From NCBI GenBank assembly GCA_947652605.1, contig OX393581.1:32296788-32360787 (forward strand): a DNA stretch of 64,000 nt, given 5' to 3'. A program made the position numbers and the translations under genes. The notes beneath the pieces were generated by a model that ran no database searches, had not been told where the DNA came from, and worked only from the letters and a program-made list of their open reading frames with translations. This DNA comes from Elmis aenea. Lineage: Eukaryota > Arthropoda > Insecta > Coleoptera > Elmidae. Positions 45,990 through 57,600 of the stretch are shown here, piece after piece. The stretch's first letter is position 1. Each line of letters begins with the position of its first letter.

Positions 45990-46110
45990 ATACTCTCCAC
46001 AGTTTTCGTACATTTTGAGGCCCACGTGCATTTAAAGTATCAGATCTCGCCAAGTCTATTTCTGAAACGAGGTGGTGCTATCTATGCCTATATGGACCGA
46101 CGGAGGACGT
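45990..46110 (+). promoter_or_regulatory. wupA: Putative troponin I promoter region
   Basis: A sharp rise in G+C about 1.1 kb before the start codon contains CACGTG (46,023), a TATA-like ATTTAAAG (about 46,030), CTATTTCTGA (about 46,058, one or two changes from a MEF2 site) and CCTATATGG (about 46,088, CArG-like). Insect troponin I genes are muscle-specific and MEF2-driven, with a non-coding first exon, which matches this layout. The exact start site cannot be read from the sequence. Confidence 0.45.
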
Positions 46111-46234
46111 GGGGGACGCTTCCCGGTGGAGGGGTCCAAGGGAAGTGAATTCATACATTGCCTGCAAGACTTTTCACAGTCAGCATTACAAACCGCTGTT
46201 GACTAGTCACCTTATTATCCTCTTGTGGGCGCAG
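46111..46234 (+). other. wupA: Troponin I non-coding exon 1 (5' UTR), start approximate
   Basis: GC-rich sequence ends at a good donor, GGGCGCAG-GTACGT, at 46,234. The next acceptor downstream (47,158) opens the start-codon exon. Insect troponin I genes have an untranslated first exon separated from the MADDE exon by an intron, as modelled here with an intron of 924 bp. A 72-codon frame covers this region but is not needed. The left boundary is a guess. Confidence 0.5.
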
Positions 46235-47158
46235 GTACGTTACATAATCAAGCAGTTTACCTTAAATTTACACAGCTTTAGTCTTAAAATAAGTGACAAT
46301 AGTGGGAAATCGGTCATATTTAAGTGACAAGTGAAGTGCCAAGTGGAGGAAATATATAATAATTGCGTATTGTCTTGAAAAAGCTAGGATTATTTTAGTG
46401 CTTTTAAAACAGGATTAGTTTCAGTCGTAATACAACTTCAGCAATAAATTTCGTTAAATTGGAAAACAACTGAATACATACGTTTGTAGCAATCGTTTCT
46501 CATTTTCAATATATATTTGTGTATTGGTTACATTTTTGTTTAGTGGAATAAATCAATTGTACTGTTGCCCTTTTTAAGTTGTAAGCGGCATATTGATATT
46601 TTTAGAACTTCAGTTACAATTTTTTATTTAACGAATCGCCTACAGTTGCGAAAATTTTGAGGATCACTAATTGTAACGTCATGGTTCTTTTAATTCATGC
46701 GCGATCTTATAAGTATCTAATAATAATTATTTACACTTTTAAAAGGGAGTTTTTGCACACTTTTAGTTTATTTTCATAGGTTTAATTTAAAAAGTCTTCA
46801 GGTGTTCCACCGCCTGAAAAACTCCTAATGTAAACCGTCTAGCTTGAAGCGTCATTTTCGCGCGGATTAAATTTCCTTCAAACTCAATCGTGAATGCATA
46901 CGAAAATAAAGATTACGGGAAAAAGCGAAAATACGTCGTAATATGAGAAACGTGTAATATACCGCGGGTCCAAATTAGGATCGTGCTGTTTGCGCGCGAC
47001 ACAGTTACTTTGGACAGGCGCCAAGTTCTAAAATTGGATCCATTAGGTCTACAAATATTTATTTTATTTCTTACACATGCATCGAGCGTGGATTATTTTT
47101 TCAAATTAAAAATAATAACTAGTTTTAAAATAAATTTCAATAGTTTTTCACTTTTCAG

Positions 47159-47194
47159 GACTAAGAAAACAACAGCAACATGGCGGACGATGAG
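47159..47194 (+). CDS. wupA: Troponin I exon 2 (start codon exon)
   Basis: It follows a good acceptor (cacttttcag, ending 47,158), with 21 nt of 5' UTR, then ATG at 47,180 in the context CAACATGG. It encodes MADDE and leaves in phase 0 at GAG-GTTAGG, the same residue and phase as in Drosophila. A stronger donor, TTAG-GTATGT, lies 5 nt further (after 47,199). Its use alone would shift the frame, but with the candidate exon at 49,036 it would stay in frame. Confidence 0.9.
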
Positions 47195-48588
47195 GTTAGG
47201 TATGTATCTAGTGTTAACAATTTTTGAAATCTTATGTATGAATGATATGATTAAATTGGTATGAAAGAGTACAAATTTGTTATGGAAATCCTTTAAGGGC
47301 TAAAGGACTGTAAAATATTTAGCTGTTATATATTTAATCAATAGGATTTGTTATCATACAATTTAATGATTACTTCATTTCAGTTGTTTATATTTATTTC
47401 CAAGGGACTGGAAACCCAAATTTATTTTCGCGCATTTGCGTTTTTACAAAATAACCATAATAAAAGCGCTTTCGTGTTTTCTTAAAAAGTTAAAAATAAT
47501 TTTTGTATACAATTATTTTTATTATTATACGAGATGAATTATTCTTTCAAACTGAAGTGTTGGGTAATAAAAAAGTCTTTCATTGATTTATTTTTAAAAC
47601 TTTTTGACAAACTGTGTCCTGCAGACATTTAAAGCAATTGGTTTGTAAATAGCATTACAAATGTTTGTTTACAAAAATATTACTTGGTTTTGTAATAAGT
47701 CAAGACCTCCTTGCCATAATATTAAATTACGTTTTAAGATTTCAATAATAATTTTTGTTATGATGATTTATTTGTATATTGTTAGGGCTTTATTTTAAAT
47801 TTAAATTTTTTTAAAGAATCGTGGTGGGGTTTTATTTAATAAATATAAAAATATTTGATTTGGGTGAATAAATTTTTAATTTTTCAAAATTTTTGGCGAG
47901 GCTTATCAATACATCTGAATAATTTGTTTTGATTTTTAATTTTTATATCGCAAGGTCAATAAAACAAAATATTTTTTTATCATATCCGTTTCTAATTTGC
48001 AATTTCATTTTTTTTCCATGTTTTCCCTCTCTTCGGACTTCCACGTCGATCAATTCCAAATATGTTTATACCTTCCAGTATAAACAAATCAAATAACAAA
48101 ATGAAAAGGTACATATTTTGCATGTTTTGAGGCTTTTCTTATGTGAGATGAAAGCAATTTTGAAATTTTTTGAATAGTTTCAGTTGGCGACAGTATTTTG
48201 ACAAATGCCTTAATAAATTATTAAGACTTAGATACAGTATTTATTGAGTGTTTATATCAAAAACCATTTATTGAATGGTTAGGCAATTGGTAATTGCCGG
48301 TAGTGTTTGCTTAAGGTTTTCCACAGCTTTTTCATCTCTAGCTAGTATAGTTAAAACTATAGTGTAGTCATGGATCTAGTAAGTTGTACGCTTTTGGTTT
48401 GAATTATAAATGCTAAGGAAGTAAGTTATAACAGTCTAACATATTTGATGTGGCAGAAAAGTAATTTTCATTAACCTTGTTCTTACTTACATTAGATAAT
48501 AGTATAAATATTATATTCTACAATTTTTAGAGGTATGAGAAAATGATATAGTCGAGTGTAAAATCTTACTTCGGGACTAACCGAAAGT

Positions 48589-48626
<38 letters not shown>

Positions 48627-51600
48627 CTCTCTCCTCTCTCTCTCCTCTCTCTCTTCTCTCTCTCTTCTCTCTCTCTCTCTCTCAATTGTCGTTTTTGAGT
48701 AACATTGTATACATTTAAGCATTTAATTTCTTAAAAAATTTCCGTTACAACGATATGTCAAAAACAAGTTGACTATTTTCAGTTTCTCATATCTTTGTTT
48801 TATTTCTGTTCACGTTTTTATCTTGTACATACACGTTATTGCTTTTTGTTGTTATTATTAAACTAAACCACACACCATGTTATAATGTTTTGTATATCAG
48901 AACTAAAATTCAATATCGCTTTTTCATTTTACATTTTTTGTTTTTTCTCGAACATTTTTGTGGAAGCACGCACGCTACTGACCTTTTCTCGTCATTTACA
49001 ATACAATTTCTAATGTTTATCTTTTTGTTTTACAGAGAAAGCGACTCGAGGAGGCACGTAACTATGAATACCAAAGTATTTCAAAACATGAAATACAACA
49101 CAATAAGACGAACATGAAAAATATACAGAAAAATCTGATTGAAAATTGTTTAGTTTTTGTTTACTTAAAATTTTTAATGGAGTAGTAACGAAGAAAGCTT
49201 GAAAAAAATCTAATAATTTGAAAATGATTATTCATAAAATATATTTTGGATGTATCAACTAATAATAACACATTTATTATATTTCTAAATTTCAATATTT
49301 TATTTTAATAACCCGGGCCTGTTTATGGGCTAATTTTAAAATAACAAATAACACTTTTTTGATTACAAAAATAGGAAAAGAAGAAGAAGCAGACTGACAT
49401 TGAACGCAAGAGGGCCGAGGTCAGGGCCCGTATGGAGGAAGCCTCCAAGGCTAAAAAGGCCAAGAAAGGTTTCATGACACCAGAAAGAAAGAAGAAACTC
49501 AGGGTGAGTACCTAATATTTTTATTATGGAATTCGTTTCAGATATCAAGTGATTTATGAAATTTATAAACAATGGCTATTTTAAAAATATACATTTTCTT
49601 GCAAAAGGAGCAAAACCTATTTTTGCAAAATTTTTCTCACAATATTACGTGATCCACTTGTTTAAAGCATTGTATGACTTTATTTCCTGCTGCTTTGTAT
49701 CTGTGTTTATTTTGTTATTTTTAACTCAAGATTAAATCTATTCTGATATACTGGCAACTGTTTTTTATGTTCTGGCAGTTTCACTTGTTTTTATATTCTG
49801 GGTTAGCAGGGTGATGAGGGATTTAGATGTTATTTGAGTTTTATTGCCTGGATCTGTACAGAGTGATTCAAAAATAAGATACAACTTTTTATTTACGTAC
49901 CGATTTCTGTGATTCTCAAAACCGATAAATTAACATTTTTCTTTTGGATTAAAGAGTGGGCTCTCAAATTATTCGATTTTTGAAAATAAAAATATATAGC
50001 TAAAATGTAGGATAAGAATGACTTTAACAATACGGTCAATACCATTGCGTTGTTTTTTCTATTGTCTCTAGGCTATTTTAACCCAGTAATTTGATAACCA
50101 CAGTATAGTATTGGATATTATTCTTTGGGACAACTAAAGAAATTTTTGAGTTAGTTTGAGGACGCGATATTTTACATTTCGCAAAACATTGTATATTTTA
50201 TGATTTTTTTGCCAAAAGGGTTTAATTTTGGTAGATTTAAGAAAATATTAACATATTAATAATTTATTTAAAGATTAAAAATTATTTAAAAAATTGCTAG
50301 GTAAATAAATTAAAAATTTATTTTTCTTTAAAGTACACTGTTAATTTTAAACTCGTGCTGTGTGTAGCTTCCTTTAAAACTTTTACGCTTGGTAATTTAT
50401 TATTTTCTAATATTAATCTGTCTTACAGTTGCTGTTAAGAAAAAAAGCCGCCGAAGAACTGAAAAAGGAACAGGAACGTAAAGCAGCTGAAAGAAGACGC
50501 ATCATTGAGGAACGTTGTGGCAAGGCCAAACCAGTCGATGAAGCCAATGAAGGTAGCGTAACTTTAAATTTGAATTTGCATTTATCTTTTAAATCAACAT
50601 ACTTTTTGGTTGTTTAATTTAAGTATTCCACATTTTAGATGCACAATACGTCAGTTCAGCTGATATTAGGTAGTTTTAATTTGTCTAGGTACTGCACGAC
50701 ATCTATCTTTAATATCAAATACTGGGGTTATTAATATTAAGATAACGTACAAACATTAAAAATGAATGTTTTATTTATAGAAAAAAACGTTCAGAACAAC
50801 AATCTTGTTGCATATACAGTAAAATTTTAAATGTGCTTTAGTTTAATAACAAATGATAAAACAATGGAAGTTGAAATTGTTTTTACTTTTTTTTTAACAA
50901 TGCGTCAATAACTTTTAAAATAATAATTAAGAAGAACTTGTGCTTTTGAAACATCAGAAGTTAAAAGTTTAGTTTTTTTAAAACACAATTTTAATGGCAC
51001 TTCTGGTTTGTCGGAAATTATAGCAATTAGATTAAAATAGATATCGAATTAATAAACACATTCCATTATAATATATTTATTCATAATCGTTTGTACAGAT
51101 GTATAATATTCATTTTTTATTGTTGCCCTACTTGGCAGTTTTTTACAAGTGTTGACTTACTACTAAAGATAGGTGAACTGCAGTGGTGTTCAACATTTTA
51201 ACAACATTGGCAACATATGTTGCCGCATATAATTTAAAATTTTCGCATTTTGTTGCTACGTTTATCTGTTTTTTTTTTGTGATTTTGCTTCAGAGATTCT
51301 TAAAAGTATCATCAGAAACTATTATGAAAAAATCCGCAAATTGGAAAATGATAAATATGATGAAGAAATTAAAGTTCGAGTGAGAGACATGGAGGTTAGA
51401 AAAGAGCGTAAAATTGTCTTGCACATTCGCGCATTTGTCTTTTGTCAGTTGCTGCCTGACCAAGTATCAGAGATGAGATTGTTTGAAATTTTAGGTTCAT
51501 CAACAAAAAGTCAAATTTTGAACTGGAGGGCAGCAGCAACCGCTTTTTGAGTCTGTCTGTATAAAAATGTGCCGTCTTTTCGTTCTATCTTTCACGGACG

Positions 51601-54600
51601 ATAACAAAATTCTTGCTTAGTAGATATTAAAAGGAATGAGGAAAATGGTGATGTTGATGCAAGATGCTCGGTTATTGATTTTAATTTTCTAACGATGGTA
51701 GTTACTTACGCTGTATTATAATGCCAAATAGCCTAAAATATTTTAATTTAATAACTATTACATGCGCTATTTTACGCTACATGACTTGCGCAATCTTAAA
51801 TCAATGGCATAATTTTACATAAGTTAGTATACAGGGAACTTATAAAACAGTGTAGTTATGTAGACAGATTCAATGGAAATTTATCGCCTTTATCTTTACG
51901 TGTATCATACTGCACACGTTTTTTTTTTTTTATCAGTTCGACAAGATTAATATGTCGAATTACACAAATAATGATGATTATCGATTACTTAAAAACATTA
52001 TATACATTTAATAAAAGCAAATAGTCGTCTTCATAGGCGACTTAACAAACTAAACTACCAATTTTGTGCAGTAAGTGGCAAAGCAATCCCTGTATAACTA
52101 CATTGTTTTATGGACGCACCGTATATTATGCTTATTTTGGCCTTTTACTAATTTATCTTGCAATTTAGGAGAAGATAGATGTTCTGTAGTATTCTGAGGT
52201 TCTTTTTTAAAATACTCACACTATTTCAGACCTTATTTAAACACGTAATCTAATTACACTTTTAATTTCCTCATGATGAAAATGATTTGGCGCAGCGGAT
52301 TGTGTGTAGATCGACAAAAAAGATGTATATGGGTATATATTTTTTTCATTCAGGGATGTGAACAGCGTTATATCTATAGCAAATCCAGTATCTTCCGTAC
52401 CTTAAATACCCCATAATCAGAATATCTCCGAAACAAAAGTTGCAAAAGTGTTGAAGCTCGTAAAAATGGTATATTTTAAAAATTTACCATGGTGTTACCT
52501 CAAAATCATTTCTAATTGCATATGAAACAGTAAAATCCTGTGTTTTATTTTAAAACTTTGACTAGTTAGCAACCACTATTACACTATTTTTAAATAAAGA
52601 TTTACAAAAATTAGTTCGGCATTAAAAAGTTGTTAAATATAAATATTGCTTACAGTTCTGTTTCTGCCAATATTTTCAAAAAACGTCCATAACTTAAAAC
52701 CGATTGGTTTTAAGCAGGGCTCGAAACCGAAAAAAATTTTGGTTAACGGTTAACCGAAATCGAGAACTTTATTTTTATAACGGTTTTTGTTGAAAAACCG
52801 GTTTTATTCGTAAAAAAACGGTGTAGTGTAAAAAACCGATTTAAATTATAAACCGGTTAAATTAACCGGTTTTTAAAATTATTTAGATCAGGAATGCAAA
52901 GTATCAAAAGATATTATTTATTTATAATTTTATAATATATGTACAATCAAGAGTTCAGTAATGACTTTTGGTTAACTAATCGCATTTACTACAGTTTTGT
53001 ATTTTTCATGTTAAAGATGTTAAAAAAACAGTTTTTTTAAAATTTTGGTTAAAGGTTACCGTTTTTTCTGCCTTTAAAAATAACGGTTTCGGTTTCGGTT
53101 AAAAATCACTTTTTCTGACAAAAAATAACGATTAACCGGTTTTTTAAACCGGTTTATAAAACCGGTTTCATGCCCTGGTTTTAAGTACACAAGACCTTTA
53201 ACATTAAAAAAAAAATGCATCTACAACTACAACAAAATATACAGGGTGTTCCATTTAAAGGAACAAGGTTACGTATCGGTGCGCAAAAATAAAACACTAT
53301 CTAGTTAAAAATAATTTTATGTAGTAAATATATAATGACAAACAAATTTTATTAAAAATTTTATTTCAAATTTTTTCTTATAACGAACTATCGAATAATT
53401 CGTCTTAGCTGGATCAAGTAACTGTTAAATTTAGAAAATCGAGCTTAGTCAAAATTATTTTAAACATAAAAGTTTACTGTTTCTATTTAAAATTGATGTG
53501 ATTTTGATAAATTTTCAGTAACATTTGAGCTAATCGTAAACTGTGCTAATCATATTTGTACGTTCTAACAGTCGTCCAAGCATCCATCACATACCAAACA
53601 TAAATGTAATCACATTCAGTTCTTAGATCCAAAAATGAATGCAATGAATAATTAGGTACGGTTGTCGCATTTACTTTAGGGTTCACATCTCTGGCTACGA
53701 CAGATTTACGTTGCTCAAGTTTTGCAAACTTTTGAAAAGATTTCCATAGATATTCAACAAAATTTAAAATTTAATGTTACAGTATTTTCGACATTTTTCA
53801 TTAATTGAGAATTTTTGATTTATTTTATTCTTGCCCCTGTACAATTTATAATAATTTATAACGAAAAACACAGTTCTTTTGTGTCTAATTTACTATAAAA
53901 CTTATAACGAAATAATTTCATAATTTGCAAAAGGAATTTTAATTTATAAAATATAATTTGATTCGTAAAATGCTATACTCTGCACATCTTATGAGTAATA
54001 TTTATTTACCGGTTCAAACGAACGTACTCCTAACTTTAGTAGAATCCTTTAAATACTTTCCTATATTCAAAGTTCTTATTTTTATTTTTTTTAGCGATGT
54101 ATTATAAATTGTCATTTGTTTACAAAATAGAGTAATAATTACTCAACAAAAGTTTTAAATTTAATAAAAATATATTACGTTTATAAAACTAGCTTCGGTT
54201 TTCGTTATAAACTATTGTAAATGGTCAACAGTAGTCATAAAAAAGTGAGTAAAAAACTAAAAAAAGAGATTGGGGCCTAAAAAAAGAAGCTTCTCGCCCT
54301 TATTTTTGTTGTCCATACCACGAAATATTGATATATCGATATTCGATATCAAAATTATATCGATATTTATCGATATATCGCCCACCCCTAGTCAACACAC
54401 CGTGTTTTCGATTGTTTTTCGCCACTGTCCATATTCATAGTTCAGTTTCATGTGTATGTGAGTTTTATCCCTCTATCATTTTATCACAGAAGTCCTAAAA
54501 AGTATGATCAGAAACTATCATGAGAAAATCTGCAAGGTGGAAGGAACTAAGTTTGATTTGGAGGTTCAAGTTAGAATGAAAGATTACGAGGTTAGAGGTC

Positions 54601-57600
54601 TCTTGATGTAACAAATAATTTTTTAGGAATGCGAGTCTTAAATTTCTTGGTTTTGTATGCTCTTGTGTCCAATACTTTCAGCGCTTACAAATTTACAAGT
54701 GAAAATTGCATTAGAGATTTTGATTTTTATTAAACCCTAAAGTACTTAATATTTGTTCAAAAGCAATTAAGCTGAACATCTAAATATTAAGTAGATGTAA
54801 ATAATTAAATATATTAGTAAAAAATCTCTGATTTGATTTCCATTTTTGTTTGCTTGAGAACTGCGTCTTTTTATGTTTTCTTTTTGCTTTTTGTACGTAT
54901 TTAAGTATCTGCGATCGAGTAAGTAAGTATACGACGATGTAAATTTTACATTGTAAAACATGGGTTAATTTTTGGGTAGATAGATTTATATGCTCATTAT
55001 TTTATTTGGTGAAAATTATGTATACGGAACTGACGTGAAATAGGTTAAATAAGAATCTTAACAAAAATGTTTTTTATAATTTTACACATACCTATTAAAA
55101 AATCTAATTTTATTTCTACACTTATCACACCATTCTAACATATACTTTAACATTATTTAAAACCGAACCTGAAAGTAATTTTTAATTTTTTTAACATAAT
55201 TACAGTGTGTCCTAAATATGTCTAGTAGAAATGTATTTAAAAAAATAAAAATTGAACATTAGCATGGTGCATACGTTTTAAATCTATTATTTTTGCTTTG
55301 GGTAAAACACTGATTTTGTGGGCGATCTACACCCAGTTTAATTCAGATGAACATGTCCTTTAAATATTGCTTTTTTTATACAAAAAGCAAACGTTTTAAG
55401 CGTGATACAAATTTCCTTTATCATCTTTTTCGTATGAATAAAAACTTGGTATTTATTCTACACATTGTTCCTTATTAAGTTGCAAAAGCATGATATTAAA
55501 AGTTTTTTTATCATATTTGGCAATCGAAAGTGTACAAAAAAGCTTGCTTTGAAAACAATCACTATATCCCTGTAAAGCATAATTCGCTTAAGTTTGAATA
55601 CAAATCTATTTTTAAGGTCATTTTTAGGAATATTTAGAACAAAACAATTGGCAAGATATATTTAGGACACCCTGTAATGTGTCATGAGACATTGGTTTAA
55701 CGGTTATCATACTTTTTGATGTGTTTGTATTTTGTATCTTTTCAGTTGTGTTCAGTATTTCTGTATTTTTTTTATTTTACCACAGCACTTCTTAAAACTC
55801 TTCTCAGCAATTATCACGACAGAATCCGCAAATTGGAAAACTCCAAAATTGATTTAGAGGTTGAAGTTAGGAAAAAGGATCACGATGTAAGACATCGCTA
55901 AATATGTTCGCAAAGCAAACATTTGTGCCGTCCTTTCGACGCTGCACTGAAAGAAAATTTATTATTTATTTTTACACTAATTGGTCAATTTTTGATATTT
56001 GCACTTACAGTGCGGCGTTGTGCTTTTCATAACGTGTCTGTCTTCAATACATGTGTCTATTGTTAATGTGTCCTTTTTTTTAAATAGGTAAATAGCTACG
56101 GTTATCAAGACAATATAGTTTATAAAAACACAATTTATTTTTAACGAGGTGGTTGTTCCTATATAGTTTTATTATATGACAGGAGGATCTATAGTAATTC
56201 GATGGAATAATAAACCAAAATAATTATTAACATTGTTTTTAACCAAAAAAAATTAAATTAACTGGTAAATTAAGCAAAACATTACATAAATAGTCACAAA
56301 GTTTAAATTATTATTACAAGTATTACAATCAACGATCATTTAATATTTGTTTCAGAAGAGCTTGTCAACCACAACATATGCTTAGATCAAAAATCCCCTA
56401 AATTTTTTAAAACATTTTTTCATCACACGTATTGTCTAGCAAAACAGTTTACGAATCCCATTTGCACCGAAGGTCAGTGTAACTCAGGATTTTACCAAAG
56501 TGTCTTGTTAGCTGCAACAAGACACTAGTTTTTTGTTATTTATTGTGTTTAACACACAACTGTTAATTATAAATATCTATACGTTCGCTCAAATTATTAG
56601 TGAGTAGAATATATTTTTGAAGAATGTCTAGAAAAGCTTCGTTACTAGTATAACATTTCTTTACGTAGAAATTCTCCTATAAATAAAAAGTAATTTTTAA
56701 CTGAACTTGTATGTGTATAGATATTTAAAATGAATCACTTACAAAATTTAAACATTTATCAAATAATTTTTAATTGTTATTCCATCTTGTTTGCTTGGGT
56801 CTTTTCCTTAAAATCCAAGTTCTTATTTAGCTTCTTTTGCGTCAGTACAACGTAGACATTAAAAAAAAGTTCATTTGCAACTGTACCATAATTATTGTGA
56901 TAAACTATTAAAATTAAAAATATATACACTGTACCTTTAGGCACGACAAAACAAATCTGCGATCAATATTATAAACGCATTCTTGATCTGGAAAATAAGA
57001 AATATGATCTTGAGAAGGTTGTGGAAGTCACAGATCTACAGGTAGACAAGCCTCGGCGTCGCATGCCTTTAGCACAAGCCTCCTCCACAATGCACCGCGC
57101 GAGCTTTAGCATCACCAATTTAGTGTGCACAGTGCAATTTGACTTAGTTCTAGTACAAGACATTCTTATCACAATCAAAGTGTACAGATATGGGTAGTTG
57201 TTATTAACTTTATGTTACTAAATTGGCCGTTACGTGTGGTGAAAAGAAAACATAGACATTCTCCTTTTAAATTTTCGCCTTCTTTTTGGCTTTACGCTTC
57301 AGCTGTCCTCTTTTCCATTGTCCATTCCTTCCACGTTTATTAAAACCACTGGTATACATGAAGTAATACACAATCTAGATGGCTGTTTGAAAACAGATCC
57401 AGAAATTTTGCACATATTTCCATCAAGTATCAGGTTACAATTAACTTTTAATCTTTATGTTATTGTCGCTATATGAGGTCGATTTAATGAGCAAAATTGT
57501 TCAGTTTATAAGACCTTAATTGATTTTTAACTCTTTAAGCTTTTAAATTGTAAACGACAATAATTTTTTATCTTATTAAATTTGTTTATCAAAACCATAC

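Noticed and set aside
48492..48722. 76-codon - frame full of E and R
   Set aside because: It is the antisense reading of the CT microsatellite in a troponin I intron.
49036..49117. Troponin-like reading [13 protein letters not shown] in phase 0
   Set aside because: It looks attractive, but no donor lets it join exon 4 in frame. Only the other frame, through the downstream exon 2 donor, works.
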